Positions 43,999 through 52,993 of a DNA stretch of 64,000 bases are shown one piece after another. Numbering within the stretch: the first letter of the stretch is position 1; every line of letters starts with the position of its first letter. Both the position numbers and the translations under genes were made by a program. Source of the DNA: Kibdelosporangium philippinense (GTDB lineage: Bacteria; Actinomycetota; Actinomycetes; Mycobacteriales; Pseudonocardiaceae); the NCBI RefSeq assembly GCF_021390435.2, contig NZ_JAJVCN010000002.1, positions 2,775,570 through 2,839,569 on the forward strand, in the 5' to 3' direction. The notes beneath the pieces were generated by a model. It was not told the origin of the DNA and did not search any database. It saw nothing but the letters and a program-made list of their open reading frames with translations.

Positions 43999-45211
43999 GA
44001 CGACCTGGTTCCGAACAGCACCTGCAACGATTCGGCCAGGGGGCCGGAGGCGCGGCGGCGCGCCGCGCGGCGTGACGGGTTTGTTCGGCGTGGTGCGCCA
44101 GCACCCGGCGGATCACCTCTTCCTTGCGGGGAGTCAGGTAGATCTGAGTAGTGGTGAGCAGGGCGTGCCCGAGGACGAACTGGACATCGGTCAGCGGCAA
44201 GGCGGGATCCTCGGCCATCCGGTGGGCGGCTGTATGCCGCAACGCGTGCAAGGTCGCCGCGCTGCCCGCCGCGTCGGCCGCGCGCTCGAACATGCGGTGC
44301 GCCGCGTGATAGGTCAATGGGCAGACGGGCCGCCGCAAGGTCCACCACAACGGCTGCCGCCGGCCCTTGAGGATCAGCCCGTCCATCTCCACCTGGTAAA
44401 GGCGCAACCAGACGAACGCGTCGGTGGACGCAGGCAACTGCTGAACCACCCGACTTCCCTTGCGCACCACCGTGATCAGCTGCCGCCCGGGATCTACTCC
44501 GCCCTGAGTGGCCGACAACAGCTCCGATGCCCTTGCCCCGGTGGAGACATAGAACGCGACCAACGCCCGGTCCCGGTGCGAGGGCAGCCGGGCGAAGATC
44601 TCGTTGAACTCCTCGTCCGGGACGCTGCGCGGGATCCGAGCGGGCAGTCTCGGCCGATACAAACCAGTCCGCTCGTTGCGGTGCGGCTCCATCGGATTGT
44701 GGTGCGCGTGCGCTCGCCGGCCCCGCCGCGACCTGTCCAACGGGAACGGGTTCACCAACGGCCCGCTGCCCGCGTCGACATGGAACTCGTAGAAACTACG
44801 CAGCACCGTCTCGGAATGCGCACGCACCGACGGCGCATAAACATCCACAGTGGACGAAACCTTAGGAGCCTCGCCCGGTCTGCGCCAGTGCGGGCGAGGC
44901 GGCTTGCCAGCCACCAGCATCCAACGGCAGAAATCCCGTGCCTCGACCCGTGTCGCTCGATCCCACGGGACCTGAACTGCCCACAAGAATCGGAACCATC
45001 GAAGCAGATTTATCCCATACGAGCGGGCTGTCGCCTCGGATCGCCCGGCGGCCTGCAAATCGCGGAAGAACGCAGACACCGCTTCCACCGGCTCCCCGCT
45101 CGGGTCCACCAGTCGGAACGGCAACCACGGATCGCCCGTCTCCTGAAGCGATCCCACCAAGGGCACCGCTAACGCCGCGAGGTCCCGCGACTGACCCACG
45201 TCGTCGATCAT
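43995..45211 (-). CDS. TnpA-like tyrosine recombinase, C-terminal frameshift
   Basis: A site-specific integrase of about 400 residues. Catalytic landmarks are Arg in STGARASELL, His-x-x-Arg in HALRHTAAH, His in VLGHALL and Tyr in TTQIYLTPRK. ATG at 45209-45211 (MIDDVG) is preferred over an upstream in-frame start. After AAAPPAP the frame slips: the expected end LAESLQVLFGTRSS is in another frame and stops at 43995, overlapping the next GTG. The observed frame runs on to 43481. All catalytic residues come before the slip, so activity may survive. Confidence 0.75.
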
Positions 45212-45576
45212 GGGTGGGCACCCTAGCCAGACACTCTCACAGTGGCCCGTTGGCCTGGGCAAACCTGCCAGTTAGTTCAGTCAACAGGGACTGCTCGACC
45301 AGCCGCTCGTGAATCACCGTGCCCTTCAACGCGATATCCGCCCGCAGCCACGCGTCGATCACCGGGATATATTCGGTGATCACCTGCGGAATACAGCCCT
45401 TACGCGAGGTCCCCTTCGGCACCACCACCGGCGGCGACGCGGTGATGTACTTCTTGACCGTCCTCCAGTTCAGCCCGGTCTCCCGGGCAATCTCCGAGAT
45501 GCTCATCCCCGCCTCAAACAGGGACCGATAACGACGCAGTTCCATCCAACGCTCCGAGTGCAGGATCATTAGGATG

Positions 45577-45619
45577 GGACACCCTTCGCCCACGCACACA
45601 CCCGGCGAAGGGTGTCCCT
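45577..45619 (-). promoter_or_regulatory. 15-bp hairpin over the istA start
   Basis: Perfect inverted repeat with arms 45577-45591 (GGGACACCCTTCGCC) and 45605-45619, loop 13 nt. On the minus-strand transcript it covers the first codons of the istA remnant. It may have limited translation of read-through messages (inference). Confidence 0.5.
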
Positions 45620-45696
45620 CTGATCAACAGCGCCCGCGCACGACACGCGGACAACCTCTGCACATCAACCCGTACGTGTCACTGCACGTGAGCTAG

Positions 45697-46633
45697 GGTC
45701 TGTTTCGAAAGTCATGGGAGCCACTCGTTGATCGCTGCGATGGTGACCGTGGTTTCGTAGCGAACGGCGAGCTTGTCGTATCTGGTGGCGACGGCTCGGT
45801 TTCGTTTGAGACGGTTGATCCCGCACTCGACAGCGTGCCGTTGCTTGTAGATCTCCTTGTCGAATGCGGGTGGTCGTCCTCCGTGTGAGCCCTTGTTCTT
45901 GCGGTTGCGGACCTGGTCGGCCTTGTCCGGGATGGTGCAGCGGATACCGCGCCTGCGCAGGTAGGCGCGGTTGGCGCGGGACCCGTAGGCTTTGTCGCCG
46001 AGCACCCGATTCGGGCGGCAGCGCGGCCGACCGCGATCCCGCCGGGGTACCCGGATACGGTCGAGCACCACCTGAAACTGGGGCGAGTCACCTCGCTGGC
46101 CAGCGGTGATCACGATTGATAAGGGCTTTTGTCCCTGCTCGACCGCCAGGTGAGTCTTGGTCGTCAACCCGCCTCGGGAGCGCCCCAGCCCGTGATCGGC
46201 CGGTTCGACCTCGACCCCGCCCGGAGACTCCTTCTGGAGATCCCCTTTTGACGCGCACCAGCCGCGTGCTGGTGCGCACGAGCCACCGTGGAGTCCACGC
46301 TGACATCCCAGGTGATCAGGCCCGCAGCGTCCGCGTCCGCCTGCAACGCGACCAGAATCCTCTTCCACGTGCCATCCCGTTGCCACCGCCGGAACAAGCC
46401 ATACACCGTCTCCCACGGGCCGTAACGCTCCGGCAGATCCCGCCACGGCACACCGGTTCGAACCCGAAACCGGATCCCGTCAATAAGCTTCCGCTTCGCA
46501 TGCTTCGGCGGCCTGCCAGGCTTCTTGCCCCTGGGCAGCAAGGGTTCCAGCTTCGCCCACTGCTCGTTGGTCAGATCACCACGCCCCACGAATCAAGATC
46601 ATCTCAAACCTTGATCAACTTGTGAAACAGGCC
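45697..46633 (-). mobile_element. IS5-family element (IS427 type)
   Basis: The ends read GGTCTGTTTC and, inward from the right, GGCCTGTTTC. CTAG flanks both sides (45693-45696 and 46634-46637), the usual IS427-type target. It sits exactly at the terminal repeat of the istA remnant. Confidence 0.85.
45712..46589 (-). CDS. IS5-family transposase in two overlapping frames
   Basis: The first frame (46589-46164) gives the N-terminal helix region LTNEQWAKLEPLLP and the first catalytic Asp in WDVSVDSTVARAHQHAAGAR. The second frame (to 45712) gives GGLTTKTHLAVEQG, Asp in RVLGDKAYGSRANRAYL and Glu in RHAVECGINRLKRNR. Two-frame layout with programmed slippage is normal in this subgroup, so this copy may be functional. 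The slip lies near 46,250, between the HAAGARQKG stretch and SPGGVEVEPADHGLGRSRGG. Confidence 0.8.
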
Positions 46634-47637
46634 CTAGTACCCGGACACCCGACGACCGAGAGCAATGCTTGAGATCTGTGGATCAGCCGAGGAAGGGCGT
46701 ACCCCGATGATCAGCTAGTCCCTCAAGCAAGGCCGACGTTGGCGCGTCGGTCGGGAAGGCACGCCCATGCTCACCGTAGTCCCTGGCGATGACTCGAACG
46801 ACACGGGAGGGGCGGCGGCGGGTGCGTCGTCGTTGATCGACCAGATCGTCCGGGAGGGTGCCCGGCGGATGCTGGCCGAGGCGTTGCAGGCCGAGGTAGA
46901 TGCCTACATCGCCGCGTTCGCCGACGAGCGCGGCGCTGATGGCCGCCGTCTGGTGGTGCGCAACGGCTACCACCAGCCGCGTGAGGTGCTGACCAGCGCG
47001 GGCGCGGTCGAGGTGACCGCGCCGCGGGTCAACGACAAGCGCATCGACCCGGACACCGGCGAGCGGAAGCGGTTCGCCTCGGCGATCCTGCCGCCCTGGG
47101 CCCGCAAAACCCCGAAGATCACCGAGGTGCTGCCGTTGTTGTACCTGCACGGCCTGTCCTCGGGGGACTTCGTGCCCGCCCTGGGGCAGTTTCTTGGCTC
47201 TGCGAAAGGGTTATCAGCGACGGTGATCACGAAGCTGACCGAGCAGTGGAAGACCGAGCAGCGCGCCTTCGCTCAGCGCGATCTGTCCGATATGGACTAC
47301 GTGTATCTGTGGGCGGACGGCATCCACGTCAACATCCGCCTGGAGGAACACAAACTCTGCCTGCTGGTGATGATCGGCGTGCGCGCCGACGGCCGCAAGG
47401 AGCTCGTCGCGCTGGCCGACGGCTACCGCGAATCGACCGAGTCCTGGGCGGATCTGCTGCGTGACTGCGCCCGCCGCGGGATGCACGCCCCAGTTCTCGC
47501 GATCGGCGACGGGGCGCTGGGATTCTGGGGCGCGCTACGCGAAGTGTTCCCCGACACAGCGGAACAACGCTGCTGGTTCCACAGAAGCCGTAAAAGATTA
47601 AGTTGTTGCTTTTTGATCTTGGGTTCGTTGGTGTTGT

Positions 47638-48735
47638 ATGGCGATCTTGGAAGAGGCACTGTTCCAGCTCAAGTGCCGGTTCGTGGTGCTGCTGCCGCAT
47701 CTGAACGAGCGGCAGCGGCGGTTAGCCGTGGCGGTCGAGGCTCGGTTGCTGGGGCATGGCGGGGTGCGCGCCGCGGCCCGGATCGCCGGGATGAGCGAGT
47801 CCACAGTCCGCCGTGGGGTGGGGGAACTGGAGGCGAGTGTCGAGCGGCTGCCCGACGGTCGGGTCCGAGCGCTGGGTGGCGGCCGTAAGCCGGTCGAGGA
47901 CACTGATCCCACCGTGGTGAAGACCTTGCTGACGATGGTCGAGCCGGACGAGCGGGGTGATCCGGAATCGCCGTTGCGGTGGACGACGAAGTCGTTGCGG
48001 CACTTGGCAGAGGAGTTGGCCCGGCAGGGGCACTCGGTGTCGGCGCCGACGGTCGGCCGACTGTTGAAGTCGGCCGGATTCAGCCTGCAGGCCAACGCCA
48101 AAACCCTGGAGGGCGCCCAACATCCGAATCGGGATGCCCAGTTTCGCTACATCAATGACCAGGCCAAGGACCATCAGGCCAGCGGTGAGCCGGTCATCAG
48201 TGTGGACACCAAGAAGCGGGAACAGTTGGGGCGGCTGCCGATGGCCGGGCGGGAGTGGCGGCCCAAGGGCCAGCCTGTCGAGGTGGAAGATCATCACTTC
48301 TTCTTCACCGGCCCGGATGTGCAGCAGGCCATCCCGTACGGCATCTATGACATCGCCCGCAACACCGGCTGGATTAACGTCGGCGTCGACCATGACACCG
48401 CCGTGTTCGCGGTTGAGTCCATCCGCCGCTGGTGGAAGGCACGAGGCAGCCTCGACTACCCGAACGCGTCACGGCTGTTGATCACGGCGGATGCTGGTGG
48501 CTCCAACAGTCACCGCTACCGCGTGTGGAAGAGCGAGTTGGCCGCGCTGGCCGCCGAGACGGGGCTGGCGATCACAGTCTGCCATTTCCCACCGGGCACC
48601 TCGAAGTGGAACAAGATCGAGCATCGGCTGTTCTCCCACATCACCCTCAACTGGCGAGGCCGACCACTGACCAGCCATGAGGTCGTGGTCAAGACCATCG
48701 CGGCGACCCGCACCACGGGGCGGGCTGCGGGTTGA
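47638..48735 (+). CDS. ISAzo13-family transposase, main part
   Basis: 365 residues. An N-terminal HTH (GVRAAARIAGMSESTVRRGV) is followed by the family signatures KSLRHLAEEL and SVDTKKREQLG (first Asp), then LLITADAGGSNSHRYR (second Asp) and KWNKIEHRLFSHI (Glu). The C-terminal ~45 residues (GLRVEAALDTGDYPIGVSIS ... WNYTLHP) are in another frame because four extra bases lie in the stretch ACGGGGCGGGCTG near 48,715. Without those four bases the frame would continue. ATG at 47638 is 54 bp inside the element. Confidence 0.85.
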   Translation: MAILEEALFQLKCRFVVLLPHLNERQRRLAVAVEARLLGHGGVRAAARIAGMSESTVRRGVGELEASVERLPDGRVRALGGGRKPVEDTDPTVVKTLLTMVEPDERGDPESPLRWTTKSLRHLAEELARQGHSVSAPTVGRLLKSAGFSLQANAKTLEGAQHPNRDAQFRYINDQAKDHQASGEPVISVDTKKREQLGRLPMAGREWRPKGQPVEVEDHHFFFTGPDVQQAIPYGIYDIARNTGWINVGVDHDTAVFAVESIRRWWKARGSLDYPNASRLLITADAGGSNSHRYRVWKSELAALAAETGLAITVCHFPPGTSKWNKIEHRLFSHITLNWRGRPLTSHEVVVKTIAATRTTGRAAG

Positions 48736-49762
48736 AGCAGCCCTGGACACCGGCGACTACCCCATCGGCGTGTCGATCAGCAAACAACGCTTCGACGCCC
48801 TGCCTCTGAAGCGGCACGCCACCCACGGCACCTGGAACTACACCCTGCACCCTCGGCCCGTCTCATGTTCCAGCGACGTCGTTCCGATCGGCGAGCAGGA
48901 TGGACCGGCCGATCGCCGCCGAGCCATGCTCGCCCGGCTGGCCGACCCCCGGCTGACCGGCCTGACCAGCACCGAACTGGACCAGTTGTCCGCCGCGGTG
49001 GCCCAGGCCCAAGCCGCTCGGGTGCAGCAGCGCTATAGCGAGCAGCGCGGCGGGCGAGCCCGCCGGGCGACCGGCAAACTCCGCGGCAGCAAGCCGTTGT
49101 TCGACGATGCCGCCCGCCTGCTGATCACCCTGATCTACCAGCGTCAGGTCTGTTCCATGAACGTGCTCGCCGACCTGCTGGAGGTCACCAACACCTGCAT
49201 CGGCGATCTGGTGAAGGAGACCCGGGACGTCCTCGAAGACCACGGCCACAACTCAGGAGTGGCCTCGGTGCGCTTCGCCGCCGCTGGTGACCTGCTCACG
49301 TTCCTCGATCACGGAATCCGTCCGGCTCGCACCGCGATCGTTGAGGCGTTGTCCGATCCGGTCCTGACCGGGATGAGCCGGGACGAGCTGAACGACCTCA
49401 CCGAAAGGCTCGCGTCCCGCCAGGCCGCCCACGCCGAACGTCTCACTCATCAGCGTCGTGGCGGCCCCCGCCGGCCCGGCGCCCGTGGTGGTGTCTTTCC
49501 CCAGAAGATCAGCAACAGTGAACGCATCCTGCTCACTGTCTTGTATCTCAGGAAACTGTGCACATTGGACGTTCTTGCCGACGCACTCGGCGACGTGAGC
49601 CGCTCGGCCGTCGCCGGTGTCGTCCGCGAGACCCGGCCGCTCCTGGAGCGCGACGACTGTCTCCCATCCCCGGCGTCCACCCGTTACCGCACCGCCGCCG
49701 AGCTCCTGGCTACGACGGCTTCCTCGCCGAACCCAGCGGGAACCGACACGCCGACAAGTTGA
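48677..49762 (+). CDS. ISAzo13 C-terminus plus duplicated HTH-like extension
   Basis: The frame carries the lost end of the transposase (to WNYTLHP, about 48,865) and then runs on ~300 residues with two copies of a ~130-residue domain. Each copy has a LTGL/LTGM...DEL helix, a basic patch (RRATGKLRG and RRPGARGG), and a helix-turn-helix-like block: LLITLIYQRQVCSMNVLADLL, then LLTVLYLRKLCTLDVLADAL. These resemble the HTH regions before DDE transposases. A role in binding the IS ends is possible. The part is absent from the shorter family members I know. Confidence 0.6.
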   Translation: MRSWSRPSRRPAPRGGLRVEAALDTGDYPIGVSISKQRFDALPLKRHATHGTWNYTLHPRPVSCSSDVVPIGEQDGPADRRRAMLARLADPRLTGLTSTELDQLSAAVAQAQAARVQQRYSEQRGGRARRATGKLRGSKPLFDDAARLLITLIYQRQVCSMNVLADLLEVTNTCIGDLVKETRDVLEDHGHNSGVASVRFAAAGDLLTFLDHGIRPARTAIVEALSDPVLTGMSRDELNDLTERLASRQAAHAERLTHQRRGGPRRPGARGGVFPQKISNSERILLTVLYLRKLCTLDVLADALGDVSRSAVAGVVRETRPLLERDDCLPSPASTRYRTAAELLATTASSPNPAGTDTPTS

Positions 49763-50290
49763 TCTTTTACGGCTTCACAAGATCGGCAACGTGCTATCCG
49801 CGCTGCCCAAGTCCGCGCATCCCGGTGCGAAGAAAGCCCTCGCGGAGATCTGGAACGCCGAGGACAAACGGCACGCCCTCGCGGCGGTCAAGGCGTTCGA
49901 CGCCGCCTACGGTGCGAAATTCCCCAAGGCCGCCAGCAAGATCACCGATGATATCGAGGAACTACTGGCGGTCTTCGACTACCCAGCCGAACACTGGGTC
50001 CACCTGCGCACCACCAACCCGATCGAGTCGACCTTCGCCACCGTTCGCCACCGCACCAAAATCACCAAGGGCCCGGGTTCCCGCGTCGCCGGACTGGCCA
50101 TGGCGTTCAAGCTCATCGAGTCCGCACAAGCCCGCTGGCGCGCGGTGAACGCGCCTCACCTGGTCGCGCTCGTCCGTGCCGGCGCCCGCTTTGAGAACGG
50201 GAAACTCGTCGAACGACCCGACGAACATGTCTCACCATCCGCTGCTTAAAAGATCTTCATCCACAGGTCTTGACTATTGCTCGACGACCG

Positions 50291-50607
50291 ATCACCGACG
50301 GGTGCACCGGGTAGTCGTTGGAGTCCAGCGGGACGTAGTGATCCCGCGGCAGCCGGGTGCCGGCCCGCCAGCCCACCACCGGTGCGATCGGCGGCAGCTC
50401 GAGCATCGCTGCCCAATCGGCTTCCCACCGGTCAATCGGCCGGCAACCCAACACCCGGTGCTGGCGAATGTTGGCGCGCACCAGCCAGTCCACCAACTGG
50501 GTGTTGAAATCGGCCGGACTGCTAAAGCCCCGACCGGGCAGAAACGAAGTCTCCAGATAGCCGTTGGCCCGCTCGACCAGGCCCTTGGACCGAGTCGTCG
50601 AATGCAC
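50291..50607 (-). pseudogene. istA: IS21-family istA 3' fragment
   Basis: Reads TTRSKGLVERANGYLETSF, DFNTQLVDWLVRANIRQH and YPVHPSVIGRR, the C-terminal part of an istA transposase after its catalytic Glu region. IS256 cuts it on the left and the second IS256 end on the right. A few bases of it continue at 46638-46650. It is a separate copy from the 5' half at 42-45 kb. Confidence 0.8.
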
Positions 50608-50612
50608 CCCCC

Positions 50613-51995
50613 GATGGGTCCGTCAAGATAACGGTGTAACTTGATCTTGTTGGGGTTACTTGCGTCCGGCGGACAGGCGTCCGTCGAAGGTGATCTCGAA
50701 GGCGTTCAAAGCTTTCTTCCAGCGATTGGACCAGCGTTTGCGGCCCGTGCCGGTCGGATCGAGGCTCATGATCGCGAGGTAGACGCACTTGAGCGCGGCC
50801 TGCTCGGTGGGGAAGTGCCCGCGGGCGTTGACCGCGCGGCGGATGCGGGCGTTGATGCTCTCGATCGCGTTGGTGGTGCAGATGATTGTGCGGATCTCGG
50901 TGTCAAACTGCAGGAACGGCACGAATTCGGCCCCAGGCGTTGGTCCACAGCCGGGTGATCGCCGGGTATTTCTTCTCCCATTTCTCGCTGAACTCGGTGA
51001 ACCGATCCAGCGCGGCCTGCTCGGACGGCGCGGTGTAGACCGGCTTGAGGTCCTTCGCGATCTGGGCCCCGTCCTTTTTGGAGGCATAGCGGAAGCTGTT
51101 GCGCAGCAGGTGCACGATGCAGGTCTGCACGACAATGGTCTGCGGCCACACCTGGGCGACCGCGTCGGGCAGGCCCTTCAGGCCGTCGCACACGAGCATC
51201 AATACGTCGGCCACGCCGCGGTTCTTGAGTTCCGAGAGCACCCGCAGCCAGTACTTGGCGCCCTCGCCGTCGCCGTGCTCGCCGGCCCACAGCCCGAGGA
51301 TGTCCCGGGTCCCCTCGGCGGTCACCGCCAGCGCGAGGTAGATGGGCCGGTTGGCCACGTTGCCCTCGCGGATCTTGACGTTGATGCAGTCGATGAACAC
51401 CACCGGATACACCGCGTCCAGCGGCCGGTTCTGCCACTCGGTCATGCCGTCGGTGACCCGGTCGGTGATCGTGGAGATGGTCTGCTTGGACACCTCCGCG
51501 CCGTAGATCTCGGCCAGGTGCGCAGAGATCTCCCCATGCGTCAAGCCCTTGGCGGACAATGAGATCACCAGATCGTCCACCCCCGGTCAGCCGCCGCTGC
51601 CGCTTGGCCACGATCTTCGGCTCGAAGCTGCCGTCCCGATCCCGCGGCACGGCGATCTCCACCGGCCCGGCCTCGGTCAGCACCGTCTTGCCGCGCTTGC
51701 CGTTGCGGGAGTTCCCGCCGTCGCGGCCGGCCGGGTCGTGCTTGCTGTAGCCGAGGTGGTCGTCCATCTCGCCCTCCAGCGCGGACTCGACCACCATCTT
51801 GGTCAACCGGCCCAGCAACCCACCCTCACCGGTCAGCTGCAGGCCCTGCGCCCTGGCCCGCTCTGTCAACTCCCGAACCAACTGCTCGTCCACAACCTCG
51901 TCGGCGAGCCGATCGGCCGCTCCATTCGATGTCACATCAGTCACTGGTGTCTCCTACACCTCAGGAGTTACACCGTTGAAATTACAGTCCCGATC
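50613..51995 (-). mobile_element. Second IS256-family element, decayed
   Basis: Both ends carry AACGGTGTAACT at similar distance (left about 50,630, right about 51,965), with matching GAT..GG outer bases. No target duplication is visible: the left flank is istA and the right flank is unrelated, so a deletion or rearrangement has removed one side. Confidence 0.75.
50656..51944 (-). pseudogene. IS256-family transposase with two single-G frameshifts
   Basis: Three frames read in order: GLLGRLTKMVVESALEGEM to QRRLTG (51944-51585), then VDDLVISLSAKGL ... FIDCINVKI ... LVCDGLKGLP (to about 50,935), then AEFVPFLQFD ... NAIESINARIRRA to the stop. Each break is one extra G in a G-run (GGGGG near 51,583; GGGG near 50,935). 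Catalytic residues (Asp in FIDCINV, Asp in VCDGL, Glu in NAIESIN) are all still encoded. Sequencing error is possible. Confidence 0.85.
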
Positions 51996-52590
51996 TACGC
52001 GAGGTCCGCTTCACCGGACCTCCACCGACGTTCGATCGCGCCGTCTTCGAGCGTGGAGTCCCGCCGCAACTCGAGTGCTACACCGCAAGCACGAACGCCC
52101 CAGCACGCGAACCCGGCACCTGATCGGAGTGACCACTGATGGGTAGATTCACGGGCGCGACTAACGAACCAGACATGACCAGTTCCGATTGGTCGCAACG
52201 AACTAGGCGGCATAACCAGGCGCGGACGTGGCCTACCGATATCGGCGCCGTTAGGCGGTACGAACTCCGACCTCGAGTTCGGCGGACAGCTCGACCACGA
52301 CAACCTCGATCGCGAAGGTGCGCACGGCATGAGCCGCCCGCGATCGTGCGGTCGTGAAATGGTGATCAGCTTCTAGATCGCACAGACACAACACCAGTCG
52401 CCGAGGCGCGACCGGGAGGCTCGTGGCGACGTGAAGCAATGTGAGGGCGTCGGCCCAACACCTTGTGCGTCAGCGCGGCCGTACATGGTCCCTGATGCGC
52501 CCACGCCTCAACCAAGATCGACAACTCGTCATCGACTCCGCCGAGCGCCGATCGCCCGGACGTGCGCCACGTTCCTGTGTCATCATCCCG
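51996..52590 (+). other. Mostly featureless; possible gene end next to the IS
   Basis: The first ~125 bases read on the plus strand as VRFTGPPPTFDRAVFERGVP to a TGA near 52,120. The five-residue rhythm hints at a pentapeptide-repeat or similar protein end, cut by the IS (weak). From 52,126 to 52,590 I see no supported gene. Confidence 0.25.
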
Positions 52591-52989
52591 TCATGGCGCA
52601 TGGTCGCCATCGGGCGAATCGTCGAGCAGGAACCGCGGGTCCGTCTGGGTGGCGATCACGATGTCGCCCCAGTCCCCTCCCAGTGCCCAGCCTTCCGCCT
52701 CTCGCTTCATGTAGTCGATGTTGCCCAGGTCGACTTCACCTGCCGCATCAGTGAAATGCGCGTCAGATCGACGCGTCCACTCGACTTTCGCAACAGCGGA
52801 AAAGAGCAACCACCCTGTCGCGTAGCAGTACTGTTCACCTGGCTTCGGTGGATGGTACGCAGGATGTTCTGGGGTCAGCACAGCCTCAACCCGGAACCGA
52901 ACCGCGCCGGGTTGCTCCACGATCTGAAGGACATAACTGTCCTCCAGATACAGCGCGGACAGATCAGCCACGGTCGTGTAGTCGGTCAT
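52591..52989 (-). CDS. Probable immunity protein of the adjacent toxin
   Basis: An acidic soluble protein of 132 residues with no signal or membrane segment. It starts four nt after the toxin stop, at ATG 52989. Visible features are YLEDSYVLQIVEQPG near the start, a Trp-rich middle (TGWLLFSAVAKVEW) and DPRFLLDDSPDGD at the end. I do not recognise the family. Position directly after a WXG-headed toxin, small size and acidity are what immunity proteins of polymorphic toxins look like; that role is inferred. Confidence 0.65.
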   Translation of the reverse strand: MTDYTTVADLSALYLEDSYVLQIVEQPGAVRFRVEAVLTPEHPAYHPPKPGEQYCYATGWLLFSAVAKVEWTRRSDAHFTDAAGEVDLGNIDYMKREAEGWALGGDWGDIVIATQTDPRFLLDDSPDGDHAP

Positions 52990-52993
52990 TACG

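Larger units (their letters stand above)
42475..45290 (-). mobile_element. Tn554-like tyrosine-recombinase element, 2,816 bp, inside istA
   Basis: The element starts after AAACCCATA and ends before CTGCTCGACC; joining these two flanks restores istA codon by codon with no bases gained or lost. No target duplication is seen, as expected for Tn554-type elements. CTGAACT is present near both ends. Contents are two minus-strand genes overlapping by GTGA. Confidence 0.8.
42256..45599 (-). pseudogene. istA: IS21-family istA 5' half, split by a Tn554-like element
   Basis: Two pieces join exactly: 45599-45291 gives the HTH part (ISEIARETGLNWRTVKKY ... VIHERLVEQ) and 42474-42256 gives YGFSGHYQRVKMYL ... 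QAQVDWGDEG ... YSFHMTLS. The junction codons match the intact istA at 61.2-62.7 kb (ERLVEQYGF). The rest of istA, with the later catalytic acids, is missing where the M16 remnant begins. The terminal repeat of this IS21 is visible at about 45,665-45,693 (CACGTACGGGTT block). Confidence 0.85.
47584..49776 (+). mobile_element. ISAzo13-family element, 2,193 bp
   Basis: Inverted ends share GAAGCCGTAAAAGAT (15 bp). The 3-bp target copy ACA lies at 47581-47583 and 49777-49779. The insertion is recent enough that the host transposase is restored perfectly on removal. Confidence 0.9.
46767..50249 (+). pseudogene. IS256-family transposase split by ISAzo13
   Basis: The pieces 46767-47583 and 49780-50249 total 429 codons and join in frame (CWFH then KIGNVL) when the inner IS and one ACA are removed. 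Catalytic Asp is likely in YLWADGIHV and in LAIGDGALGFW, and Glu in TNPIESTFATVRHRT. The length of 428 residues is normal for the family. ATG at 46767 is within 110 bp of the left end. The split copy cannot make an active enzyme. Confidence 0.9.
46659..50282 (+). mobile_element. IS256-family element carrying an ISAzo13 element
   Basis: The ends are AGAGCAATGCTTGAG on the left and GAGCAATAGTCAAG read inward from the right. The 8-bp target copy GACGACCG lies at 46651-46658 and 50283-50290. Without the inner element it would be about 1,428 bp, the usual size. It landed in the 3' part of another istA (50291-50607). Confidence 0.88.
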
